A stretch of DNA of 64,000 nucleotides from Strix aluco (Eukaryota; Chordata; Aves; Strigiformes; Strigidae), in the NCBI RefSeq assembly GCF_031877795.1, contig NC_133971.1:8967973-9031972 (forward strand), given 5' to 3'. The notes under the pieces were generated by a model. That model had not been told where the DNA came from. It saw nothing but the letters and a program-made list of their open reading frames with translations, and searched no databases. Below, one piece after another: positions 12,220-24,533 of this stretch. The position numbers were made by a program, and so were the translations under genes. How positions within the stretch are numbered: position 1 is the first letter of the stretch; every line of letters begins with the position of its first letter.

Positions 12220-12225
12220 TTTATT
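12220..12225 (-). promoter_or_regulatory. Polyadenylation signal for APOBEC4
   Basis: Read on the minus strand this is AATAAA, about 150 nt beyond the APOBEC4 stop codon. It is the first such hexamer downstream of the gene. Confidence 0.45.
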
Positions 12226-12375
12226 GATTTTTTTTTTTTTTCCCCATCTCTGATCTCAGTTTGATAGCCTGAAAGCAGTTCAATTTGTATCATCTTTAGA
12301 GTAGGTGTCTGCCGCTTGGAAAAATGTCAGGATTATGAGTTACACTGAATTATTCCTTTGGCATTTTTCAATGCC

Positions 12376-13361
12376 TTATGATATTTTTAGGTCTGGGGTA
12401 TAGATGTTCCCTCTGAAAGGGCAGAAACATGCCTGGGAAAAGTGGCTTTGAGACATTGGAGGTAGCAGTCTGCCTTTCATCGCTTGGAAAGGCTGTTGGG
12501 AGGCCGGACTAGGAGAAGAAAAAGCCTTTAATTTCTGCTGCACAGCAGGGTTTCCCTGCATCGCCTGTGGAAAGGCTTTCCTAAAATATGGTTTAATTCC
12601 TGTGAAGTTGTTAACTGGATGCAGATTTTGTTGATCTGCTAGGGTTCTTGATGGTGGAGTTGAGTGATAAAGGGCTGACCCTGGGATGCCACACACAAAA
12701 TTGCAGAGGAGGTAACACCGTGCCCCCCCAGGCAGTCTCTGCAGAGTCACCCGAGGCCACAGGCTGGAGAGGCTGTGCAAAGCTTCGCGGTTCCACACAG
12801 CGGTGTGGAAACCGTCCTCAGTGTGATAAAGCCGAGAGAAATAGATGCAGAGCGTGATTTCTGGATACTTCCACAAAAAGTTGTAGATTTTACTTACGCA
12901 GCAGTGGTAAGCCTCGTTACAAGGAGAGTAATTTGAACAGAGGACGATGCAGCCGATGTTTCCATAGGCATCTGTAACTGCATCCAGATAACCACCCACC
13001 CCAAACAGCATAGGTTCGGCATGGTAGCCTCGGTCAGTACAGTTTGTAGCACAGCCTTTCTGGACTATGCTGCCTGAGAAACTCCTCAGTTCATAGAAGA
13101 GGAGGTGTTTGTTTCGGAGAGCTGCTGTTGATCTGTATGGGAAGCCAAAGACCCTGTCAAATTCTGTGTAAGGGACTCTTGCTTCTTCACCAGTCCGTAT
13201 GTGGTAGGGACACTTAGCGCAGATGTGGTTCTGTCTCTGCCAGCAATAGGACTTTACCACAGTCCCCTGATTTGTCAGATATTCCTGGAAAATCGTTTTC
13301 TCTCCTGGATTCATGTTCTGTTGAAGAATCTCCCTGTTTATGTGATACATAGTTGACAGTC
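12376..13361 (-). CDS. APOBEC4: APOBEC4, putative polynucleotide cytidine deaminase
   Basis: One coding exon follows an acceptor (tttcattcag on the minus strand) and runs to a stop at 12376. There are two possible starts: an ATG at 13350 (324 codons), or the ATG at 13314 that aligns with the mammalian start (312 codons), which I prefer. Motifs shared with APOBEC4 are EYLTNQGT, CPYHIRTGEEARV, FGFPYRST, YELRSFSGSIVQKG, SPCNEAYHCC, LYHTE and WNREALHSLSSLWPRV. The zinc site is kept: HAE at residues 110-112 (longer numbering), with Cys144 and Cys150/151 in SPCNEAYHCC. APOBEC4 belongs to the AID/APOBEC fold, but editing activity has not been shown for it. The C-terminus is shorter than the human protein and lacks its lysine-rich tail. 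The frame is uninterrupted. In mammals this gene also lies antisense within the RGL1 locus. Confidence 0.95.
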
Positions 13362-14357
13362 CTGAATGAAAAAGGGAAGTAATATCTTAAGTCAACCCTT
13401 CGATTTCTTTTGCACTTGAACTGCAAAAATAGTAGGGGACAGTCTCTTCAAAAATGTCCTGAAACTTGTAGCAGCATATAGAAACTTAGGGACACACAGA
13501 ACACAGCTCTCTTGCAGCCTAGGAACATTTCTACTTTTCACAAACTAGCCTTTTTGCTAAAAACATAAGTAGAAAATATTTCTCTGGCTCTGCTCTCTTA
13601 CCCTAGACAGGACAAACTGCATAATAAAACCAGCCATGATTTTCAGGAACTGATTAGCGGATGAGCCTTATGAAATCTGGCAAAGCAAACAAGAAAACAC
13701 CACCAAAACCCAAAAGGTATAATTACCATCTCAGCAGCTCCAGCTCAGTAAATATTCATCTGATTTCCTTCACGGGCCTTATAGGACTGGTTCAGAGTTT
13801 CCACTCCAATGATATTGCAAGCTTTCTTTTCAAAATCATATGATGAAGAAGAAAGTTGCTATTGCCTCCCAGGTTTTGTCAGCTGAGCTGTGGCAGGATC
13901 TTTCCCAAGTGCCGTAACATTGCTCCAGCTGTAACGCGATGGCAGGCAGGCTGCTTTAGGTGTTTACAGGTGCCAAGTGCTAGGAGACGAGAATACAAAC
14001 AGGATTTTGTTCTGTATGGCCAGCCACCTGTGGTAGTTAGGCTTCTGTTCTTTGCCTGTCAATATTTGTTTGCTATGTTAAGTGATTAAGGTTCCTTCGC
14101 TTCTTCAGCGCTGTTTTGATACAAGGTTTTTACAGCCGAAAGATGGATGTTGTTCTACCGAATCTAGTACTGAATTTGTTTCCGGGTCTTTGTTATTTCT
14201 GTGTGTTGCCGTCTGTTGTGCCAGCGGGGCAGAAAGCTCCTGTTGTGCTTCTGCTCTCCTCCGCAGGCAACAAGGTTGTCCCTTCTTTAAGAAGTTTATG
14301 TGTCCCCCTCACTGCTGCAATTCAAGCAAGCAGCGGGCCATTTCATGAGTAAGCTAA

Positions 14358-14460
14358 ATCACAGAATCACAGAATCACAGAATCATCAAGGTTGGAAAAG
14401 ACCTTGAGGATCATCTAGTCCAACCAAATCGTGCCTGCTTTGCTTGGGCAGGGTTCCAGA
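14358..14460 (-). repeat. CR1 LINE 3' tail fragment
   Basis: Three copies of an ATCACAGA-type octamer are followed by the sequence for TCATCAAGGTTGGAAAAGAC, the inverted 3' end of avian CR1 elements. Only the tail is present, in reverse orientation, as is usual for 5'-truncated CR1 copies. The right edge is approximate. Confidence 0.8.
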
Positions 14461-17400
14461 TGAGGGCAAACAGGTTGCCAAAATTAGTAAAGAATATTTG
14501 AAAAGCTGCAAATCTGGAGCAAGGTTCCCATTCCGTCCCTCCTGGTATTTTTGCAGAGGTGGAGCGGCCGCATGAGGGCAATGTTGCACACCAGAGGTGT
14601 TTCCCATTTTGTGCTGCCTGATCCGAGGCAACGGCTTGAACTCTGCTGCAGTGTGTTTAAAGGGATGCCAGCAGAGACGCTTACAATGTTAGATCTCCCT
14701 CTAAAAGCTGCCTTTTTTTGTTTGCTTGTTCGGTGGTTTGACCTGATCAAAACCCAGCAAATATTCAGCCTTCTCAATTGATAGCGTCACATCCTTGCAA
14801 GATGGGAGTCAAATCCCAAACTACCCAGTTGGAAGGATTAATTGGAAGAGCGTTCCCACAGCCCGAGCGCATTTCTGTGTGTGCCGCGCCAGCCTTTGGC
14901 TCCTCTGCCAGCGCCGTCCCCGGGAGCCGGCTGGGGCTCCCAGTGACAAGGGCAGCTCGCTCGGCCTCCAGCCTTGCCAGCCCTCTGCCAGCTCTGGCGA
15001 GCAGAGAGGGCCGGGGAGCAAGGATCCCAGTGGGGCTGGGAAGAGAAATGGCAGAGGCTTCTCACTTGCCCTGTACGTCAGTCTCACAACCGATCATTTT
15101 GGGGGTGCAAAGAGGGAGGATGTTTACAAAAAGTGCAAGACGAGCAAACTGGAAGAAAGCTGACCGCTCATTATGTTCTCTGAATGGACCCATTTCTGGT
15201 TTATGAGAAAGCAGAAAGTTGGTTTTTCTTCCTTTTAGTGCATGATCTTTTCTAAAGTAGAAAAATGGTGCAGATGTGTTACACAGAATCTCTTAAACTG
15301 ATGTATGCGTGCACCTACACATGGATGCGTGTGGATTGAGCAGCTAATAGGCCCACTCATCATTCATCTCTCTTGCAGAAAAAAGTTTGTTCCCAGGCAC
15401 GATTTTATTTAGTAATACTGAACAACTTGGTAGCATTTGTCATCTTCAGAGTAGTTTATAAATCTGATCAAGTGGTTAAAATACAGAGTGGTCTAAATGG
15501 CTCTCTCGCTGGTATTTCTGCTGCATAGCATCACTTAGCTGCCCTGCAGGGAAATTGTTAAAGGGGCTTCTGACTTTCAGGGGGCCTCATTTGTCACAGT
15601 GATCCCGATGCATCTGCAGAGGTGGGAAATGCTGCAGATTTTAGCTGAAGTTAATAGTTTATATAAGTTGGAAATGTGGAATTCAGACGGTTCCAGGCTG
15701 GGAAGTGAAAAAAGAAGGTACTCAAAATGACTTCTCCCTTTTGCTAATTTTCCTCTTCATTTCAGTGTTTGCAATCCTGATTGGGAGGGAGGAAGAATTT
15801 TACCTGATCAGGTGCCTAGTTTGGTTCTGTAGTTTGTTGTAAGGTGGCTCTCCTAATGCCTGTCTCCAGTACCTCCTATTGGCACTAACCAGTCATAAAG
15901 TGCTTTGAGATCTTCGAGACACACTGTGGACTGTGGTGTATAGCTCATTCTGTTTCATTTTCTTTATCCTTTAAACACAACACACCAATCAAAATAGTCA
16001 ATGCCCTGGTATAAAAGCAAGGTATCCAAACTGTTCTTTTGCTTTGTCAGCTTGTCCCATGTTTCTGGGCAGAAAGCCTGCCCACATCTTCTCTAATATT
16101 AACCTTTTTCCACACACAGCCCTTCGTGAGCTCATAGGCCGTTCCACATCTTCAGCAGAAATGCTTGGTTTTAAATATGCTGCATGAACCCAAGGGTAGG
16201 TTTTTTAACACTTGAAGTTGTTAGGAAAAATACCATCTTCATCTACCAATTTCACTGCATGAAAGCATCATCCTGATACAGAAGATCATGTCTAATGGAT
16301 ACGATGAGGGGCTCAAAGCACACGTGAATGGATCCATGTCCCCCCCAGTTATATTTAAAATTATATCCCCATCCCTCCCAACTATCTTTGGAGGGACGGG
16401 GATATAATTATAAGTTTAAGAACTTGTTTCACTTATTACTAATATGCAGCCATCTTTGGGGCAAAGGGCAGTAGCTGTTTAATAGTGCTCCACAACACGG
16501 TATAAATGTTCACGGGAGGAACTGGAGAGGAATGCTTTATCCAGTTAAAACCGCAGGGGAAACTTATGTGGTCAGTAGGTAGTTACTCAGGTTGGAAGTT
16601 AGCCAGGATACAAGCCATATGTTCTGCTCCTAGGGAAAAAAATTGTAATGATCAGGGCTGTGAATTTTTTTAATCCAAATATTAGCTAAAAGCTGGTATC
16701 TCTTCAGTCTAAAAAACACACAGAAATTCTGATACATCCCAATGTGGCCAGTTTGGACCTGACACTGATTTTACTAATTTAAACTTGGGATACTGTGATT
16801 TATGAAGATGTCCTCATTAGGCAAAAGCTGTTTTTTCTGACATGTGATTATATGGAAGTGTGATGATTTTTTTATTCCCCGAACTAAAACATGATCTACT
16901 TGCACAGTCTAGTACAAGTGTAGTTCTGTTTACGTGAGGGGATCCGGTGCTTCTCCCCAAAGCGCTGCACTCAGTACAAGAATGGTTCCCCTTATTCATA
17001 TCAATGTTGCATTTGTGTGTGAAGCTTTCTGGTCCTGCTTCTTGCAGCTTTGCCTTTGAATGGAGTCAAACTGTATAGGTGAAAACAAGATAGATTTTTT
17101 CCCTGTATATATATACTTCCGTGTGTTTGCTTTTAATGAACCTATTTCTTTACATTACACAGTTTATTATATTTGGGTGTTTGGGGGTTTTCATTTTCTG
17201 TTGCTGCTTATGTACAAAATAACAGGCTAATTCTTTCCAGATATTGCTCTGCTGACTCCTGACAGCATGTTTACAATGCCCTGCAAGATGATACAGAGGA
17301 ATCCCTCTGTCCTATACAACAGCTGTGTATGTGTCTGATTGCTGAGTGTGTGGTGAAAAGGCAGTCAACGTGGTGTAAACACATTACCCCTCTCACAGGG

Positions 17401-18510
17401 CAAACAGGAGGGCTGGGTCTCATGGCAGTGTTGGGTGAGCTGGGAGAGATGGGCTGCTGATTTCCTAGTCCAGTCACCACAGTCTCAAAGGACATGGTTT
17501 TTTGGCAGTGTACCTCAAGGACGTGCAATTACTTTCTTGAAACACTGGCCAAGGGGAGGAGCTGTGTGCTTTTTCCTTTCTAAGTAGCACCCAAGTGTTC
17601 TCCTGGTTATACCCCACTCTGCTTTCAAGATTCGTGGTTGGCAGAAGCTGTGCAGAAGAGGAGTCTCTGATCTTTGCTGCCTACCTCACTGTGTCTGGCT
17701 GATACATTAGCAAACTGGATAAAAACTCGCAGGGTGGAGGACCCTGGCCTTAGCAGACATGAACTCAGGTCCCAACTTGCCATTTGGGCTTAGACCTCCC
17801 TCTGACACTGCGCTGCACAACGTACATGGCATGGTAGCCTGAAAAAGAAAATTTTAAATGAACATTCCTTCAACTGTTAGCTCCTGATTGCTGTTCGGGT
17901 AGTGCTATGAAGGTCTTACGGGGAGAGGAGTGCCGACTGAACCTAGTGGCTAGAGCAAAGAACCACAAGTCAGTATTTCTAGGATTTATTCCTGGCTCTT
18001 GCACAGAGACAGTCCCTCCCAGTATTTTAGCTGCCAGTGGTTCAGTTCCTGTCTGTAATATTCATCCTCATAACATTCCACCGTTGCCTCTTAGAGACTT
18101 CCAGAAACATGTTTAGTAGTACCCATTTTCTTAATCTAGAGGTGTCCTGGTCGAGGAAGTCTTATCACTGCACTTACATATGCAGTGTAGGGAGGGAGAA
18201 GTAGATGTGATGTCTAGGTTACTGGTTTAGGCCACTGCAATAGCGGTACTCACTCTAGTGCCACAGAAAGCAGAAATTTAAGTGAGCTAGGAGGGGGGCT
18301 TGGGTGTATGTAACCATGCCATTGGTTAGATGCACCGCACCTAATCAACATGACTGAGCATCTTCCTTACCTGTGTAATGATTTTAGTCAATTGTTGTGA
18401 TTCACAAGAAAGAGAGAAACATAATGCACATTAATAGTAAATGTATTGTTATCTGCATTTCAAAACTGCCTTTCTGTTGTTTTCAAACAAGTATGAAATT
18501 TGTTCTTCAG
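14461..18510. other. Gene-free stretch
   Basis: No exon with homology or good splice borders was recognised here. The only structure of note is an inverted repeat at 16356-16413. A GC-rich patch lies at about 14860-15050, and open frames there are short and overlapping on both strands, as expected from base composition. Confidence 0.4.
16356..16413. repeat. Short inverted repeat (hairpin)
   Basis: Two arms of about 24 bases, ATTATATCCCCATCCCTCC on the left and its near-complement on the right (about 22 of 24 paired), enclose a loop of about 12 bases. It may be the remains of a small inverted-repeat element or simply a chance hairpin. Confidence 0.45.
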
Positions 18511-21044
18511 GAATCTGTTCTGGAGATTTTGGAGAAGACACAATAGAGTTGCACCTGAGCCACAAATTACCGAAACTGAGACACAGGTGGAGCCTGCAGA
18601 AGGAGCAGAGAGCAGGCAGGAGGCAAGTCACTGGTGTACAGACTGTTATATCTGACTATGGGATATTTTAGAGATGATGTAAAAACAATCAAACAGAAAA
18701 ACAACTCAAAAAAACCAAACCCCGGCCTCCCCAAAGCTGGGTTTTATTGCACTGCACTTGAAAGATACCCTGTCTAATTTAGGGATTTCTGTGTTCAAGG
18801 CTGTGGTAGTTAGTAAAGCCCTGAAATTGTACTTGTTCAAGTGGTGTGTATAATGAAAAAACATTACATGGTTACAGAGGGACTAGTATATATATATATT
18901 TCTCAAGTTAATTGTTACATATTTGTTTGCAGTTCTCTTGTTCTTTGCTCCTCCCTGCAAATCTGAACAGAGCTCAAGAGCAAGCTCTGGAGTAGGAGTC
19001 TGATTTAATGGTGCCTACTTGGCTCTGTACAGAGCTGTAAGAGGGTAATAAAATCCTTGTAGGATTTGGTGAAATCAGATAGAACGAATGGAGCATTAAA
19101 CAAAACAAGTAACCCACAAATAAGCCGAATTCTTGCCTCTCTTCAGGTATTTGCCTTTTAACTGAATGAAGAGAAGAAAAAAGGTGACAACTATGTCTTA
19201 CTGTTACTTGAGCACTGGGGAAAAGTTAGGGTCCCAAGCCAACTGGAAAATGAGATTCTTTCCCATGTCTTTGCTCTCAGCTGAACTGAAGCCTATGTTC
19301 TGTTTTCTGTTACACTAGTGGGAATCCTTTGTTGCCTTAGACTAACAGCATTGCGATGTGAGACCAGAGGCTTGCAGAGAGAGCCCATCTTCCATGAGCG
19401 CTTGAAAGAATTTGTCTTAGATCTGACTGAGAAATCTGACCATGGTGTTCAACAGTCTTCAGCATCCAAAAGACCTCTCTTACATGACTGGCTTCTTAAA
19501 ATGGGGTCTAGGAATTTCTGAGTATTTTGAAATGTGTCCTGCAATAAAGGGGGACACAGTTTTCAAGTTTAATGTGGGTCATTTAGAATAAAAAATTGAA
19601 TAGGATCAACTATGATAGTAATACATGGTTTTATGATTAATTTATCCCTGTTATTTTAATCATCTCTTAGAGGTTAAGAGTGTTGAGTTTGTGCACAACA
19701 TTCAGAAATGCCAAACTTTGTTTTGGGGTTCACAGTTCCCAAGATCGCTTTGTGCAGATTTTCCTCATGTTTTAAGTCTAAGCCATGGAGTTCCTTTTGG
19801 ACATTTTAATTGTGACCTCTAACGTACATAATGCCACTGAAAACATGTGATTACTAGGATTTGTTGTAGGAACAGCATTTAAACTGAAACTTTAAAGCCA
19901 GAGTCCTCTGGGGAGTGCTTGGATTAAAGGATACCGGAGTGATACAGTCTTCTAGGGAAGGAAATATTTCTTTTTTAAGAGGAAAAATGGAAAAGACTCT
20001 AGAGTGAAAGTGAAGGAGACGAAAATCCTCATAGTCAACAGAGATTTCTGCTGTTTAAGCACACAGCAACAGGGCCATAAAAGGCATATGTGCAGTATAT
20101 CTGTAACCAAAGCAAACTGAAACAGAGCAGAAGGGAAAAAGAAAGTTATGTTTGTAAATGGGAAGTTCTGAGAGCTCATTTAATCAAATAGTTACATTTC
20201 TTGTTCTGGAGACTGAAGCTTGCTAGAAAAGAACATGACCTATGGCAAGTAATTTGGGAATGAGGGGGAGGATTGAGTACCAACTAGCCAACAATATAAA
20301 TAACAAATTTGTAAATGTGTTGAAAGTAAGAAGCTTCTTATGGACAGTGAGGCTGTTCATGGAGATGAGAGAGCAATTAGGGAAAATGAGAATTTTGCTA
20401 AATCAACCCAATAGCTGTTTGTGCAAAAAAGAAGATCTGAAATACAGAGAAGGCAATCTTTTGAGTGACACTTGTATATGAGAGGCATTTGATTCACAAA
20501 TCAGGAAAGGGGTTTTCTTTTCCTTAATTCAGCTGATGCAAACAAAATGACCTCTTTGTATCACAGTGTCCATAGGAATTTTTTTTCTTGTGTTTGTTGG
20601 ACTTATTTTGTGATGCTGTCTAGGAGCTGTGGCAGAAAACTCTGTGGTTACAACAGTGATGATACTAACTGGAAGTGGGTGTGTATGTGTGTGTAAAAGA
20701 TGGGAAAATCAGTCCTTTCCTTGAAAAAGGAAGAAATTGGTGATCTCCGTCTCCCTGTCTTCTCCTTTACATCAACACTTGCTTATTCCTCTGTGAAGCA
20801 GTAGTAAGATAAAGAAGCATTTCCCATTGTTTACAAACTAAACTTGAAGATAAGTCAGTTTTTCAACTTAAACAATGATCTTGTATTTCTGTACAGATGT
20901 CTTCTACAAAGTTGTTTAGAAACGTATACCCCTTAAGAAAGCAAGAATCTACTTCAAGTAAGAAGTCAGCTAAAAAGAAAGATGGAACACTACAAAAAAC
21001 TGGAGATTTTTTCCAAAGTTCTCCTGTTATTATTCGCTCTGAAG
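18511..21044 (+). CDS. Two exons of an unrecognised + strand gene
   Basis: Exon 18511-18586 (acceptor gttcttcag, donor gtggag) and exon 20897-21044 (acceptor ctgtacag, donor gtttgt) are compatible in phase: the first ends with a full CAG codon in the only frame without a stop, and the second opens in phase 0 at ATG TCT. The first encodes the aromatic-basic FWRFWRRHNRV followed by the acidic PEPQITETETQ. The second is rich in Lys and Ser (SSKKSAKKKDG) and contains LQKTGDFFQSSP, which resembles a PCNA-interacting QxxxxxFF box. I do not recognise the gene. It does not match the missing part of RGL1. Either exon could be chance. Confidence 0.4.
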
Positions 21045-21111
21045 GTTTGTACAGAATAAATAAGGCTTATTCCATGTTATCTGGGTATTGCTCCAGCTCT
21101 CTGTGGTCTCT

Positions 21112-21712
21112 CTGATATGGGGGGGGGTTTGTGGGATATGGGGGTGTGATTTGAGGGTTGATGGGGGGTTTAATGTGATTTGCTGGAATATGGGGGTGTT
21201 TGGGGGGGAAATGTGGGGGTCATTTGGGGGGATCAGGGGGGTTTTGGGGGATATGGGGGATATAAGGGTATTTTGGAAGGATATGGGGGTTTGGGGGTGA
21301 TATGGGGAGGTTTTGAGGTGATTTGTGGGGATTTGGGGAGATATGTAAGGGTTTGGGAGGGTTTGGGGGCATATGGAGTGTTTGGGGGGATATAGGGAGG
21401 TTTTGGGAGTGATTTAGGGGATATGGCGGGGTTTAGGGGTGATTTGGGGGATATAGAGGAGGTTTGGGGGGTATAGTTGGTTTGGGGGTGATGTGGGGGG
21501 TTTGAGGGGATATGGGGGTGTTTTGGGATGATTTGGGAGGTTATGGACTGTTTTGGGGTGATTTGGGGGGTTATGGGCTGTTTTGGGGTGATTTGGTGGG
21601 ATATGGGAGGTTTTGGGGTAATATGGGGATATGGGGGGCTATAGGGAAGTTTTGGGGTGATTTGAGGGGATATGGGGGTTGTCTGAGGTGATTTGGGGGT
21701 GCTAAGGTCTGT
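21112..21712 (+). repeat. G-rich minisatellite array 1
   Basis: Degenerate tandem units built from GGTGATTTGGGGGATATGGG-like words, about 20-30 bp each, with a strong G bias on the + strand. The array starts right after the second unrecognised exon. Long open frames here (Pro-rich on the minus strand, Gly-rich on the plus) come from the repeat. Confidence 0.9.
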
Positions 21713-21780
21713 GGGGAGCACTGTGGGGGCGCGGTTTGGGGGCAGCTGTAGTGCACTTTGGGGTCGCAGCCCCCCCCTTT

Positions 21781-22121
21781 CCGCCCCCTCTTCTCCCGCA
21801 GCCGCCCTGACGCACTTTGGGCAGCATCTATGCGTGGTGGTGTACCCCTCCCCCCCCGGCCCCCAAAGTGACACTCCCCCCCCACCAGCGACCCCCCCAT
21901 CTCCGCCGGTCACCCCCGCCAGCCCCTCACTTCCCTGCCCCTCCCCGAGCCCGTGGGTTGCTCTCCCCCCACCCCACAAGTGCCTTAAACCTGCCGGGGG
22001 CGGGGGGGGGAGGAGCGGGGAGGGGTGTGGCTTGTGGAAGTCCCACCCCCATTTCATTTTTGGTGTATTTTGGGGGGTTTTCTGTCGGGGGGGGTGGGTG
22101 TGTGTCCTAAGGGAATAAAGG
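21781..22121 (+). other. GC-rich segment resembling a 3'-terminal exon
   Basis: A ctcccgcag acceptor is followed by an open frame beginning ALTHFGQHLCVVVYP that turns into proline-rich low-complexity sequence. It ends at a TAA overlapping an AATAAA near 22115-22120. It could be the last exon of a small GC-rich gene, but no family is recognised and base composition alone could give this frame. Confidence 0.25.
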
Positions 22122-23856
22122 ACCTTGCAGTGAAGGTGTGGGGTGGAGTTGGTGTCAATGGGGGGGGGGGGTGGTTGTAGGTCCTACAGAAATATTTGGG
22201 GGGGCCTGTGAGCCTTCAGGGGATTGGGGAGTGGGGCTGGGGGGGCTGTGAGCCTCCAGCTGCCTTGTCAGCAAACCAGGCTGCCTCGGCGGGCCCCGGC
22301 ACGGCCGTCTTCTCCAGCTGAAGCTTTGTTTTGGCTATTTACAGCATTTTTTATTTGTTTATTTACTTGTTTATTGATTTAAAAAATCAAAGGCAAGCTG
22401 AGGTCTTGCTCAGTACCGTGCCTGTGGGACATCTAAAAGGCATTTGTAGCCCCTGGGGCTGGCGGGGAGACCCAGCGCTACGGCTGCCCCCTTCACCCAC
22501 CAGAAACCCCCGGCTGGCTCCTTACTTTGGGAGCGTTTAGTATTTCCCTGTGCAGAGGAAAATTCTGTTGGGGGAAACCCCCTGGCAAAGCTGCGCCTGG
22601 CGCTGCTGCAGGACTCCAACCCAGGAGCGGGTGCAGCATTTGAGGGGAGCGTTTCTACCACCCAGAGGGGACGTCTGGTTTGTACCTTTGCCATGATTTC
22701 GGGGGCTCTGAGGAAACTGCCTGACAAACTGTGTGCAGGGATGAGGACCCCGGGGGACAGCGAGCTGCCGGGGACGGTGGCCCCATAAGGACCTTCAGCC
22801 CTTCCTGGCCACCGTGCCCTGCCTATGTCTCGCCCTCGCCCTGAGCTGATGGCGCGGCTCCTGGGAGAAACCCCAAACTCCCCAGGACGTGGTGCTGGGC
22901 AGCCTGCTCGAGCTGAGCCTGCTTGAGCCCAGCTTGGACCAGATGACCTGGACGGGCTCCGCCCAACCTCCACCCTCCCACGTGACTCTGGGCTTGGGTT
23001 TCCCTCCTACAGCACCTTGACTCAGCCCTGACGCCCACTGGGAAGGGTGCTGGGACAAGGGACCATCCCAAACTCCTCCCCCAGGATCCATCACAGAACA
23101 ACAGCCCCCACTCCAGAATGTCTTGTGGCAGACTCGGTCACAAGAGAGAAAACACCTTTTTATTGCAAACAGCAACGCTGGGGGCCCCAAAGTCAGCGGA
23201 TCAGGCGGTGACAATGAATCGGCACCTGCAAGGACAGAGTCAGAAAGCTCTGGTGAGTCCCTGGCGGCAGGAAGAGGCAGGGTTGTGCTGCCCTCTCTGG
23301 GGAACACTGTGTGTGAGGAATTGCTGACGGCCCAGAGCAGAGAGCTGTTGCTGGCGCTGGCTATGGGGTGGCTCTTGCGCCTCATCCCCCGGGCAATGCC
23401 CTTCGAGCCCCAAGCGCACAGAGACGCGCAGTGCCCCTGTGCCACGCCGCAGGGCTCGGCCGGGAGCCCCTGGGCCCTGCCAGGGAGTTATTTCCAGACC
23501 CCGCGCAGCACCGTCCCTCGCTGTCCCTCGCCAGCGCGTTGGGCTGACGCAGAGGAGTGTGGAGAGGTGTGAAAGATGGGCAGAGAGCCCGGCACGCACC
23601 TGGGCTGCCCGACCTGCTGCGCCTTCCTGCGTCTTTTCACTGGTCCGTCGCCAGAAGCACCTTCTCTCTTCCTCCTCTTCTTTTCCACGCAGCTTTCGCT
23701 CTCTTCTCCCCAGGTCTCTCTTCTCTTCCGGCTCCTCTTCTTCTCCTCGTCCTGGGCAGAGCCTGCAAATCTTTCCATCCCACAGTGGGATTAGATAGGG
23801 AAAGCCACGACCCACTGGAGTCAGTTCTGATTTTAACCAAAGCGACCTCATTTTAC

Positions 23857-23948
23857 CTTCTTTCCTCTGGAAACCTGGCCAGTTGTTCTGGGCGCCCCAG
23901 GGAGTCTGCCATGTTCTCGGGGGTGGCTGGAGGCAAAGCTGGCGGTGC
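23857..23948 (-). CDS. Possible further 3' exon of the RhoGAP gene
   Basis: 92 nt between ctggtttag and gtaaaa, entering in phase 0 as the previous exon requires. It encodes PALPPATPENMADSLGRPEQ. A further candidate at about 23590-23755 is rich in Lys, Arg and Glu (EEKKRSRKRRETWGEESES) but its phase is uncertain. No homology is known for either. Confidence 0.35.
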
Positions 23949-24387
23949 CTAAACCAGAAATGTCACAGTTGGCATGTGGCAAGGGGTGACCTGGAGTGGT
24001 AAGCGACTCTTTGCTAAATTGGTACCTGAGATCTCCAGAGGAGATGCCTTGGGCTGGTTTGCATCAGCCACAGTTCACACAGTCCCCCTGCTGACCCCCA
24101 AATAGACCTGAGGAAGCTCTGATGAAGTAGGGCCTGAGCAAAACCCCCCTGAAGTTGACAGCTGCTCCCCTCTGCCTCTTTGTGGGCATTTTGTGGGCCT
24201 TTGGTTTGATTAAGCACCTGCCGAGTGCATTTGAGACACAACCTTGCTGATTTCCCTTGCTATGTATCATCCCAAGGGGTGGAGGAATAACCCAAACCCA
24301 CACCAGCTCTACTGCCAGGCAGAGGTACAGCAGCGACTCCCCTCCTACACCAGACACGCTGTCACCGTGTTTGGGGAGCTGACGTAC

Positions 24388-24533
24388 CTCTCCCACTTCA
24401 GACTCCACCGCCGTATCTCCCCCAGCTTCCGTGAGGACACCGAGCAGAGAGGGGGGTGCATGCAGCAAAGCTTCTGCCCGGTGCTCAGTGTCCACTTTGC
24501 CTGCAGGGACGCTTTTCTCTTCCAAACTCAGGT
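24388..24533 (-). CDS. Exon 11: acidic tail after the RhoGAP domain
   Basis: 146 nt between gctttctag and gtacgt. The two opening bases complete an aspartate with the previous exon, and 48 codons follow (SLEEKSVPAGKVDTEHRAEA, GGDTAVESEVGE) without a stop. No domain is recognised. Phase and splice sites are good. Confidence 0.65.

Noticed and set aside
21233-22057. 274-codon proline-rich minus frame
   Set aside because: It is the reverse reading of the G-rich minisatellite. Similar frames occur all along both arrays.
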